Shown in pieces: positions 1-6,220 of a DNA stretch of 9,812 nt. Under the pieces are notes generated by a model that was given only the letters and a program-made list of their open reading frames with translations, was not told the origin of the DNA and ran no database searches. Source of the DNA: Haloarculaceae archaeon (GTDB lineage Archaea > Halobacteriota > Halobacteria > Halobacteriales > Haloarculaceae). The stretch's first letter is position 1; every line of letters begins with the position of its first letter. Location: contig JAHENO010000106.1 of NCBI GenBank assembly GCA_018609945.1, positions 1-9,812 on the forward strand, given 5' to 3'. The translations under genes and the position numbers were made by a program.

Positions 1-166
1 CACCGCACGGCAGCGAGCGCGTGTCCAGGCACGGGGAGGACTCAGAGCGACCCGGGGTAGGGCAGGCCTGCAGTCGGGTGGGAATGAAAGGGGCCGGGGG
101 CTTTCTGGCTGGGCGTGACGGTCATAGCGCCCTCAGGTACAACAGTTCCAAGAGAGCGTCCGGAAA
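1..166. other. Flanking intergenic stretch, no gene seen
   Basis: This segment lies downstream of the M24-like gene and runs to the window edge. The open frames crossing it have no recognisable protein features and merely extend frames that are antisense to neighbouring genes. Two small structures are visible: a 10-base palindrome at 62-71 and a weak five-base-pair stem (86-90 with 101-105) around a G-rich loop. Neither is followed by a clear T-tract, so I do not call a terminator. Confidence 0.5.
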
Positions 167-1270
167 TCACAGTTCCAGCACAGCGGGACGAGCCAGCGTC
201 ACGTTGGCCCCGACAGCCGACGCCTCGACGGTCGGCCAGTCGCCGGTCGCCGTCAGCACCTCGAACCCATCGTCGGTGACGAGCACGGTGTCCTCGCTCT
301 TTGCCCCCTGCACGGTCGGGTTCCAGGCGTAGGCCATCGGCAGCCGGACCGGCTCGTCGCTTTCCGGTGTGGCGATCCACTCCCGGCCGGCGTACCCGGC
401 CGCCCCGCCCTGGTGGTGCTCGCGCCACTCGCCGTCGTGACCGACACTCTCGTATGCCGTCCTGATTGCCTCGAATACGTCGCCGGCAGTCCCACCCGCG
501 AGCCCCTCTCGGCGGGTCGCGGCGAGCGCCGAAGCCTCGACGCGGGCGGCAGCCCGGTGGCGCTCGTGCAGCCACGCCGGCGGATCGAACGCCACGGTCC
601 GCGTGCAACTGGCGTACAGCCCCCCGCAGCTGGCCGTGACAGACACGAGCGCGTAGCCGCCGAGGCGCTCCTCTGTCGGCGTGTAGTGGCGGTACCGCTG
701 CGCGCGGCGCTGGCTGCCTACAAGGGCGACCGGCGTCTCGACGCCCGCCGCCGCGAGCCGCCCGCGGAGGTCGGCGGCCACCTCCCGCTCGGTGTCGTCG
801 GGCGCACAGTCCCGGCAGACCGCCTCGACCGCCCCGGCGACCGTCTCGCCCAGCGACCGGTACCGCTCGACGCCGGCGTCGGTCAGGGGCTGGCGGAGCC
901 GGCTGGCGTCGACGGACCCGAACCCCTCGACTGCGATGTCGGCGGCGGCCGGCCGGGGACTCTCCGCGGCCAGGTGGGCTCCGAGCGTCCTCGCGTGCCA
1001 GGGGAACGACTCGACGGCCACGCCCGCGGGGAGCTGTTCGTCCGCGAGTCGGCCGGCCTCGATGCTGTCGGTGACGACCGTCACCGCCTCGCCGTCGTAG
1101 CCCGCGGCCGCCACCCCGCGGTCGGCGGTCCGGTCGACGACGTTGTCGCCGCCGGTCAACCACGCGAAGCCGTTCGGCCGCGCGAACCAGACCGCCGCCA
1201 GTCCTTCGGCGTCGAGATACGAGTCGAGCCGCGACAGGATGGCGTCGTCGAGTCCGTCGTCGGTGGCCAT
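167..1270 (-). CDS. M24 (creatinase/Xaa-Pro peptidase-fold) family protein, probable non-metal form
   Basis: The 367-residue product has the two-part layout of the M24 'pita-bread' family: an N-terminal creatinase-type domain (about 1-130, with a typical PNGFAWLTGG segment near 32-41) and a C-terminal catalytic-fold domain (about 135-345). Family landmarks are the YASCTRT segment (219-225), HHQGG..GY..RE (285-297), AWNP (315-318) and KSEDTVLVT (324-332). Metal-dependent members use two Asp, one His and two Glu. Here the Asp before TRT is Ser221, the earlier Asp lies in a Ser/Thr-rich stretch (210-214), and the Glu of the usual EPG is Asn317; only Glu326 is clearly kept. It may therefore be a metal-free enzyme, as creatinase is, or a binding protein, rather than a dipeptidase. 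No signal peptide is seen, so it is probably cytoplasmic. The start at 1270 is preferred over an in-frame Met at 1408, because the extra residues look random and a TATA-like box lies 27 bases upstream of 1270. It is divergent from the GH32 gene; a role in sugar use is only inferred from that. Confidence 0.85.
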   Translation of the reverse strand: MATDDGLDDAILSRLDSYLDAEGLAAVWFARPNGFAWLTGGDNVVDRTADRGVAAAGYDGEAVTVVTDSIEAGRLADEQLPAGVAVESFPWHARTLGAHLAAESPRPAAADIAVEGFGSVDASRLRQPLTDAGVERYRSLGETVAGAVEAVCRDCAPDDTEREVAADLRGRLAAAGVETPVALVGSQRRAQRYRHYTPTEERLGGYALVSVTASCGGLYASCTRTVAFDPPAWLHERHRAAARVEASALAATRREGLAGGTAGDVFEAIRTAYESVGHDGEWREHHQGGAAGYAGREWIATPESDEPVRLPMAYAWNPTVQGAKSEDTVLVTDDGFEVLTATGDWPTVEASAVGANVTLARPAVLEL

Positions 1271-1292
1271 ACGGTGGCGGTTTCGGGGTCGG

Positions 1293-1300
1293 CACATAGG
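1293..1300 (-). promoter_or_regulatory. Putative TATA-like box for the M24-like gene
   Basis: On the minus strand this reads CCTATGTG, centred about 27 bases before the ATG at 1270. That spacing suits an archaeal promoter giving a leaderless transcript. The box is weak in A/T content, but it is the best candidate in a G+C-rich intergenic region. Confidence 0.35.
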
Positions 1301-1377
1301 CGTTGTGCTCTGCCGCGTCCGGCCCGTCCTCGCCGGTCCTCCCGCCCCGTGGCCCCGGCACGCCCGTTCCGTCAATG

Positions 1378-1385
1378 CTTTTACT
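1378..1385 (+). promoter_or_regulatory. Putative TATA box for the GH32 gene
   Basis: The sequence CTTTTACT is centred about 26 bases before the ATG at 1407, as expected for a leaderless haloarchaeal transcript. There is no good Shine-Dalgarno match between it and the ATG. The box supports 1407 as the real start rather than the upstream in-frame Met at 1143, which would lie inside the M24-like gene. Confidence 0.45.
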
Positions 1386-1397
1386 CGCTGCCGAATA
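1382..1397. promoter_or_regulatory. Possible TrmB-like operator overlapping the GH32 promoter
   Basis: The segment reads TACT, seven bases, then GAATA. The published binding motif of the Halobacterium sugar regulator TrmB, as I recall it, is TACT-N7/8-GAGTA, so this is one mismatch away; it is also close to an inverted repeat (TACTC/GAATA). It overlaps the 3' end of the TATA-like box and lies ahead of the ATG, where a bound protein would be expected to repress. The match is short and no regulator gene is in the window. Confidence 0.25.
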
Positions 1398-1406
1398 CCC
1401 GGCGGC

Positions 1407-3551
1407 ATGGCCGACTCGTCGTTCCGTGTCGGGTTCGTGTCGGACGGGCCGCCCTCCGCCGAGCAGGACGCCGCCTTGGCCTGGCTCGGCGAGCGCGACG
1501 GTGTCGAGGCAGTGACGGTCGCCGACGGGGACGACAGTCAGGGGAATCTCGACGTCGCGTGGTGGCACCGCGACGAACCGCTCGCGGACGGGACGCCCGC
1601 TCCCGTGACGGCGGCGCTGGCGGACGTCCTCGAGTCGGGTGGGGGCGTGGTGCTTTCGCTCCGTGCGATGGAGGCGGTGACCGCCCTCGGCGTCGAGACG
1701 GTGCTGCCGGACGTGACCACCATCGAGACGGTCGCGGAGCCGACGGGGCCGCTGTGGCGGGTACTGTACGACGACCATCCCGCGGTGGCGGATTTCGAGA
1801 CGGTCCGTATCCCCGTCTGTGACCGCGGCGAGAGCGCCGTGGCGCGCTACGAGTCGGTGCTCCCGGCTCACGGGGAGATACTCGCGGGCACCCACTGTGG
1901 CGGGACCGACGTCCCACAGGAGATGGTCGTCGCTGCCTGGAACGCCGGCGCCGGGGCCGTCCTCGGGGTGGGGACGCCGCTCCTGTTCGGCGAGAGCGCC
2001 GCCCCGTCGGTGGCCGAGAACCGCGACCGCCTGGCGATGGGCTGTCTGCGCGCGCTCGCCGGCGGCCCCACCCAGCCCGAGCGGCCGGCCGACGCTGCCG
2101 CGATGGCTGGCATGCGCACGCGCCTCGGGACGGACCCGAGCCGGCCGGCCTACCACCTCACGCCGCCGGCCAACTGGCTGAACGACCCCAACGGCCTCAT
2201 CGCGTGGAACGGCTGCTACCACGTCTTCTACCAGTACAACCCCGCCGGCCCCTTCCACAACACCATCCACTGGGGACACGCGGTCAGCGAGGACCTGGTC
2301 GAGTGGCGCGACGAGCCGGTGGCGCTGGCCCCCTCGCCCGACGGCCCGGACCGCCACGGGTGCTGGTCGGGGTGTGCCGTCGACGACGACGGCACCGCGA
2401 CCGCCCTCTACACCGGCGGGAAGGGCCGCTCGCAGCTCCCCTGTCTGGCCACCTCGGAGGACCCCGACCTCCGCGAGTGGCACAAGCACGGCGACAATCC
2501 CATCATCGAAACCCCCCCTGCGGACCTCGACGTCATCGAGACCGAACACTGGGAGGCGGAGTTCCGCGACCACTCCGTCTGGCGGGAGGGCGACACCTGG
2601 TACCAGCTCATCGGAACCGGCCTCGACGGCGCCGGCGGGGCCGCCCTGCTGTACAGCTCCGGGGACCTCCGGGAGTGGCACTACGAGGGGCCGCTGTTCG
2701 TCGGTGACGGGACGGACGGCTCGGTCTGGGAGTGTCCGGAACTGCTGGACCTGGGCGAGAAACAGCTGTTGCACGTCTCGAACTACGAGGACGTCCTCTA
2801 TTTCCTGGGCGAGTTCGAGGACGGCCGGTTTCGCGCCGACTGCCGGGGCGTCCTCGACCACGGCGACTTCTACGCCCCGCAGTCGCTCAAGGACGGCGAC
2901 CGCTCGCTGACCTGGGCGTGGTTGCCCGAGGCCCGCGACCTGGAGGCACAGTGGGACGCCGGCTGGTCGGGCACACTCTCCCTGCCGCGGGTACTCTCGC
3001 TCGGTCCAGACGGTCGCCTCCGGCAGGAACCCGCCGCCGAAGTGACCGAACTCCGCGGGCGGCGGCTGGCGGGACCGACGGCGTTCGACCTCGACTCGGA
3101 CCGACGGCGACTCCCCGCCACGGGGCGGCGGCTGGAACTCGAACTCGAACTCGAACTCGCGGACGCAACGGCCGTCGAGCTGTCGGTCTTCGAGTCGCCC
3201 GACCGCGAGGAACACACCCACATCCGGTACACGCACGGGGGCGACCTCCGCGTCGAACGGGCAGCGTCGAGCCTGGACAACCGGGCTGCGACGGACACCC
3301 AGGGGATGACGGTCACGCCCTACGACGAGCCGCTGACGTTGCGGGCGTTCCTCGATGGCTCGGTCGTCGAACTGTACGCCAACCGGCGCCACTGCCTGAC
3401 AAGCCGCGTCTACCCGACCCGCGAGGACAGCACCGGGCTCTCGCTGCGCGCCGAGGGCGGGCGCGCCTCGGTCCGGTCGCTGTCCGTCTGGGAGATGCGG
3501 TCGGCGATGGCTACCGGGACCGCCGACGCCGCCTCGTCTGTCCGGCTGTAG
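1407..3551 (+). CDS. GH32 beta-fructosidase with N-terminal amidotransferase-like domain
   Basis: The 714-residue product hydrolyses, by family, terminal beta-fructosyl bonds in sucrose, fructo-oligosaccharides, inulin or levan. Residues 248-520 form the five-bladed GH32 propeller: WLNDPNG at 257-263 gives nucleophile Asp260, FRDH at 386-389 gives the transition-state stabiliser Asp388 (His replaces the usual Pro), and WECP at 441-444 gives acid/base Glu442. The C-terminal beta-sandwich (about 525-697) has the typical FLDGSVVELYANR segment (648-660). Residues 1-225 resemble a class-I glutamine amidotransferase/ThuA-like fold: alternating strands and helices with a GGGVVLSL strand (78-85), but no Cys at the expected nucleophile turn. 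This roughly accounts for the excess over the 450-550 residues usual for GH32. I see no signal peptide, so it is probably cytoplasmic and acts on imported sugar. Leaderless promoter spacing supports this ATG. Sucrose-6-phosphate hydrolase is less likely, since no PTS gene is nearby; exact substrate is open. Confidence 0.93.
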   Translation: MADSSFRVGFVSDGPPSAEQDAALAWLGERDGVEAVTVADGDDSQGNLDVAWWHRDEPLADGTPAPVTAALADVLESGGGVVLSLRAMEAVTALGVETVLPDVTTIETVAEPTGPLWRVLYDDHPAVADFETVRIPVCDRGESAVARYESVLPAHGEILAGTHCGGTDVPQEMVVAAWNAGAGAVLGVGTPLLFGESAAPSVAENRDRLAMGCLRALAGGPTQPERPADAAAMAGMRTRLGTDPSRPAYHLTPPANWLNDPNGLIAWNGCYHVFYQYNPAGPFHNTIHWGHAVSEDLVEWRDEPVALAPSPDGPDRHGCWSGCAVDDDGTATALYTGGKGRSQLPCLATSEDPDLREWHKHGDNPIIETPPADLDVIETEHWEAEFRDHSVWREGDTWYQLIGTGLDGAGGAALLYSSGDLREWHYEGPLFVGDGTDGSVWECPELLDLGEKQLLHVSNYEDVLYFLGEFEDGRFRADCRGVLDHGDFYAPQSLKDGDRSLTWAWLPEARDLEAQWDAGWSGTLSLPRVLSLGPDGRLRQEPAAEVTELRGRRLAGPTAFDLDSDRRRLPATGRRLELELELELADATAVELSVFESPDREEHTHIRYTHGGDLRVERAASSLDNRAATDTQGMTVTPYDEPLTLRAFLDGSVVELYANRRHCLTSRVYPTREDSTGLSLRAEGGRASVRSLSVWEMRSAMATGTADAASSVRL
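3135..3158 (+). repeat. Four tandem copies of GAACTC inside the GH32 gene
   Basis: Four perfect copies of a six-base unit encode alternating Glu-Leu at residues 577-584, preceded by Leu576. They fall at the start of the C-terminal beta-sandwich, where an alternating acidic/hydrophobic strand is structurally plausible. Gain or loss of a unit would add or remove two residues without a frameshift. Confidence 0.9.
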
Positions 3552-3563
3552 CGCCCGCGGTCA

Positions 3564-4877
3564 CTAGTAGGTCCGACTCCAGCGCGTGCGAACGTCGACG
3601 TCGGGGCCGTCCGCGGCCGCGAGCATGGCCGGGGTGACCCCGCTGTGTTCGGGCGCCGGGAGCGTCTCCTCGGCCGTGGGGATGTGCCAGTGGGCGAGCG
3701 TTCCCCGGATTCGCGTCTCCTCGCCCGCGACGCCCAGGCGCACCGTGGGGCCGAGCGTCCCGCCGAACCGGCGGCGCTGTTCGAAGACGGGCAGGTCGGC
3801 AATCTCGTCCAGCGACTGGCCGGCGAAGTCGTAGTAGTTGAAGAACGACTGGACGAGCACCTCGTCGCGGTGGGGGAAGGCCATCCAGGAGTAGGCCTGG
3901 AACGGCGCGTTCGCGGGGTTGGTGACGACGAGGCCCGACCCGTTCAGCGGGCGATACGCGCCGCGCAGCGAGTCGGCGACGAACCCGTAGAGGGCGTCGT
4001 AGCCCTCCAGTCCCGGCGCGAAGGTGTGCATGTGGCTGGAGACGAACAGGTAGTAGCGGCCGCCGGCGACGACGACGTGTGGCCGTTCGAGTTCCTGATT
4101 GACACAGACCGAGTCCAGGATGGGGGGCCGGAGGTCCCACGCCAGCGGGTCGCCCTCCGGCGAGACCGCGTGTCCCACACAGCCGTTGAACTCCTGCTGG
4201 TGTGGGTCGCCGCCGCAGGCGTCGCTACCCTCGGGGACCGGGACGTTCGCCTCGAACAGCAGCGTCGTCTCGCCGGTCGCGGGATCGATGAAAAACCACG
4301 GGTCCCGGAACGTGTAGATCATCCCGCGTGACTGGTCTTCCCGCTCGTAGAACTCCCCGTCCGGTTCGAGGAGCACCTCGTGGCGGAACGGTCCCGCGAT
4401 GTGCACTCCCTCCGTCGACGTCTCGACGGTGCCGCCGTGGGCGACTGCGATGCGCTGGCTGTAGGTCAACTCCTCGGCGTCCCCGTCGCCGGCGGCGGTG
4501 TAGTAGAGGTACAGGTCCCCGTCGAGGTACACTGCCGAGCCGGCCCACTGGCGCTGGCCGAGCGCCCCCTCCTCGAAGACGACCCCGCCGTTGTGCCACT
4601 CGCGGCCGTCCCGCGAGTAGAAGTACCGTATCTCGGCGACGTCGTGGCGCTTGCCGGGCAACAGGTCGGCGGGTGCCGTCAGCGAGAAGAGGACGCGCCA
4701 GCCGTCGACGGTCGCCACCTGGCCGTGCCGGTCACGGAGCAGCCACGTGTCCCAGACGTGGACGTCGCTCGCGGGGTCAACCTCCGGCGGTTCGATCACC
4801 GGCGTGACCGTCTCCGGCGTCCGGCGGATCCGCGCGGCCTGGTCGCGCGTCCACTGAGACCACTCGGCGCCAGTCAT
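3564..4877 (-). CDS. GH68 levansucrase/invertase-family fructosyltransferase
   Basis: The 437-residue product belongs to GH68, which cleaves sucrose and passes the fructosyl group to water, to sucrose (kestose and longer oligosaccharides) or to a growing fructan. Motifs fall in family order: VWDTW (41-45, nucleophile Asp43), WAGSA (111-115), FRDPW (190-194, stabiliser Asp192) and QELERPH (261-267, acid/base Glu264, with Glu262 matching the conserved substrate-binding Glu). SSHMHTF (280-286) puts His282 where Bacillus SacB has Arg360; this His form is typical of Gram-negative levansucrases and affects transfer versus hydrolysis. No Sec or Tat signal is present, whereas most characterised levansucrases are exported, so a cytoplasmic sucrase or oligosaccharide-forming role is inferred. 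The ATG at 4877 overlaps the kinase stop as ATGA, with a G-rich Shine-Dalgarno-like run (4886-4890) eight bases upstream; this implies co-transcription and coupled translation. Levansucrase versus inulosucrase versus invertase cannot be settled by eye. Confidence 0.92.
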   Translation of the reverse strand: MTGAEWSQWTRDQAARIRRTPETVTPVIEPPEVDPASDVHVWDTWLLRDRHGQVATVDGWRVLFSLTAPADLLPGKRHDVAEIRYFYSRDGREWHNGGVVFEEGALGQRQWAGSAVYLDGDLYLYYTAAGDGDAEELTYSQRIAVAHGGTVETSTEGVHIAGPFRHEVLLEPDGEFYEREDQSRGMIYTFRDPWFFIDPATGETTLLFEANVPVPEGSDACGGDPHQQEFNGCVGHAVSPEGDPLAWDLRPPILDSVCVNQELERPHVVVAGGRYYLFVSSHMHTFAPGLEGYDALYGFVADSLRGAYRPLNGSGLVVTNPANAPFQAYSWMAFPHRDEVLVQSFFNYYDFAGQSLDEIADLPVFEQRRRFGGTLGPTVRLGVAGEETRIRGTLAHWHIPTAEETLPAPEHSGVTPAMLAAADGPDVDVRTRWSRTY

Positions 4878-5824
4878 GACTGTCGCCCCCTGAACTGTGC
4901 GACTGTCTCCCTGTCGGGCAGCGGGGCCATCGCCCCCTCGGCCGTCGTCGCGACTGCTGCGACGGCGTTGGCAAAGGCGAGCGTCTCCTCCGGTCCGGCG
5001 CCGTCGGCCAGCGCCGCGACCACGCCCGCGAGGAACGCGTCGCCGGCACCCGTCGTGTCGACGGCATCGGCCTCGTAGCCTGGGTGGTGCCACTCGCCGC
5101 GGCCCCACGGCGAGCCCGGGCCGGCCACGACCGTCGCGCCCGACCCGCCCGCGGTGAGCAACACGGTGTCGGGCTCCGATTCGAGCAACCCCGCGGCGAA
5201 GTCCTCGCCCGTCGCGAAGGCCGTCGGCTCGAAGTCCTCCCGCGTGGCCTTCAGCACGTCCGTCAGCCCGACCATCCGTTCCAGCGTCGCCGTCAACTCT
5301 TCCTGGTCGGCCCACAGCTCGGGGCGGGTGTTGGGGTCGAAGACGATCCGACAGCCCGCCTCGCGCGCCCGCTCGACCAGCTCGAAGGTGGCCGACCGCG
5401 AGGGCTCGACCGACAGCGGGACGCCGCCCACGACGACCGTCCCGACCGCCGCGAGGGTCCCGTCGTCGACGACCGACGTGTCGAGGTGGGTGTCGGCCGC
5501 GTTCTCGCGGTAGAACGTGAATTCGCGGTCGGCGTCGGGGCCGTGGCTGACGAAGGCGAGCGTGGTCGGCCGGTCGACCCGCGTGAGGAACCGCTCCGGA
5601 AGGCCCTCGGCGGCCAGCGTCTCGGCGAGGAACTCCCCGAAGGGGTCCGTCGAGAGCGTCGTACACAGCCACGGCGTCTCTCCGAGGCGCGCGAGCCCGA
5701 CGGCGACGTTCGCCGGGGCACCGCCCGCTCGCCTGTGAAATCCCTCGACGTCGGCGAGCGGGCCCGGTTCGGTCGGGATGAAATCGACCAGGCACTCGCC
5801 GGCGACGAGTACGTCCGGCGTCAT
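4874..5824 (-). CDS. PfkB-family sugar kinase, probable fructokinase/ketohexokinase
   Basis: The 316-residue product matches the usual length of PfkB (ribokinase-like) kinases, which transfer phosphate from ATP to a sugar. It starts with the typical first strand DVLVAGECLVDFIP (4-17), followed by the sugar-binding GGAPANVAVG loop (34-43), VVGGVPLS near 131-138, FDPNTRPELW (162-171), the TAGGSGA nucleotide segment (224-230) and the second signature DTTGAGDAF (256-264) with catalytic base Asp262. GGAPANVA is characteristic of fructokinases. The partner GH68 gene and the nearby GH32 gene both release fructose, so fructose is the likely substrate. Whether the product is fructose 6-phosphate or 1-phosphate is not decided by sequence; ketohexokinase activity is known from Haloarcula. 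The start at 5824 begins the conserved fold directly and has a T-rich box at leaderless distance; the in-frame Met at 5932 would add 36 residues of unlike sequence overlapping the upstream gene. It heads a two-gene operon with GH68. Confidence 0.92.
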   Translation of the reverse strand: MTPDVLVAGECLVDFIPTEPGPLADVEGFHRRAGGAPANVAVGLARLGETPWLCTTLSTDPFGEFLAETLAAEGLPERFLTRVDRPTTLAFVSHGPDADREFTFYRENAADTHLDTSVVDDGTLAAVGTVVVGGVPLSVEPSRSATFELVERAREAGCRIVFDPNTRPELWADQEELTATLERMVGLTDVLKATREDFEPTAFATGEDFAAGLLESEPDTVLLTAGGSGATVVAGPGSPWGRGEWHHPGYEADAVDTTGAGDAFLAGVVAALADGAGPEETLAFANAVAAVATTAEGAMAPLPDRETVAQFRGRQS

Positions 5825-5849
5825 ACCCAACGGTGGCCCCCGGGCCGGC

Positions 5850-5855
5850 AAAAAA
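5850..5855 (-). promoter_or_regulatory. T6 tract: putative kinase promoter box and/or terminator of the upstream gene
   Basis: On the minus strand this is TTTTTT, centred about 28 bases before the kinase ATG, the spacing of an archaeal TATA box for a leaderless transcript. It also lies a few bases after the stop of the zinc-ribbon gene on the same strand, where an oligo-T tract can end archaeal transcription. The sequence alone does not choose between the two roles. Confidence 0.4.
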
Positions 5856-5861
5856 CCTGTG

Positions 5862-6200
5862 TCACTCCAGTTGTTCGAGACAGCCCGAACAGTACGTCGC
5901 CTCGGCCACGTTGCGCGTGCCACACGAGTCACACCTGGTCAGGGGCTGGTCCCCCGTGGAGTCGCTACTGCTCGCGGTGTGGGCCCGCGCCGACCTCGAT
6001 TGTGCGGCGACCGTCGCCAGGTGGCCGTCGCGGTCGTCGGTCCCGAGGTCGTGGTGCTCGTCCATCCGGGCGATGAGTTCGTCGTCCCGGAGCCACTCCA
6101 GGAACCGCAACAGCTGGAAGAACATGACCGTCGGCATCACGATCACGAACACCGCGACCCCCAGACGCCAGGCGACGGCCAGCGGTCCCAGGTCGGCCAT
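5862..6200 (-). CDS. Small membrane protein with C-terminal zinc ribbon, function unknown
   Basis: The 112-residue product has a hydrophobic segment at about 12-34 that fits one transmembrane helix, then an amphipathic stretch (about 35-50), a polar Ser/Asp-rich linker (51-86), and a C-terminal zinc-ribbon knuckle pair CDSC (90-93) and CSGC (104-107), all four Cys present. Small haloarchaeal proteins of this layout are common and largely uncharacterised (I believe grouped under a DUF zinc-ribbon family, from memory). It starts at 6200, has no other reasonable Met upstream, and ends 37 bases before the kinase start on the same strand. Nothing in it points to sugar metabolism; it may be a bystander or sit in the same transcript as the kinase. 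Confidence 0.8.
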   Translation of the reverse strand: MADLGPLAVAWRLGVAVFVIVMPTVMFFQLLRFLEWLRDDELIARMDEHHDLGTDDRDGHLATVAAQSRSARAHTASSSDSTGDQPLTRCDSCGTRNVAEATYCSGCLEQLE

Positions 6201-6220
6201 ACCCCTCCCAGGGTTCGGAG

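Noticed and set aside
62..105. GC-rich palindrome and small stem as a terminator for the M24-like gene
   Set aside because: The stem is only five base pairs and there is no T-tract in the right direction; archaeal termination needs little structure but does need T-rich sequence.
1143..1406. Longer GH32 protein starting at 1143
   Set aside because: It would overlap the M24-like gene, and the added residues look random; the leaderless promoter spacing fits 1407.
1271..1408. Longer M24-like protein starting at 1408
   Set aside because: The 46 additional residues are unlike the family N-terminus and would overlap the GH32 start and promoter; a TATA-like box sits correctly for the start at 1270.
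413..1822. Open frame of 469 codons on the plus strand
   Set aside because: It is antisense to the M24-like gene and overlaps the start of the GH32 gene out of frame; its composition is Arg-rich and featureless, unlike the acidic true proteins here.
42..3392. Open frame of 1116 codons on the minus strand
   Set aside because: It runs antisense to the GH32 gene and through the M24-like gene in another frame, is rich in Arg/Gly/Pro with no domain signature, and is what high G+C third positions produce on the opposite strand.
4878..5795. Upstream extension of the GH68 frame to 5795
   Set aside because: The extra residues are Arg/Gly-rich shadow sequence inside the kinase gene; the GH68 fold begins after the ATG at 4877, which overlaps the kinase stop.
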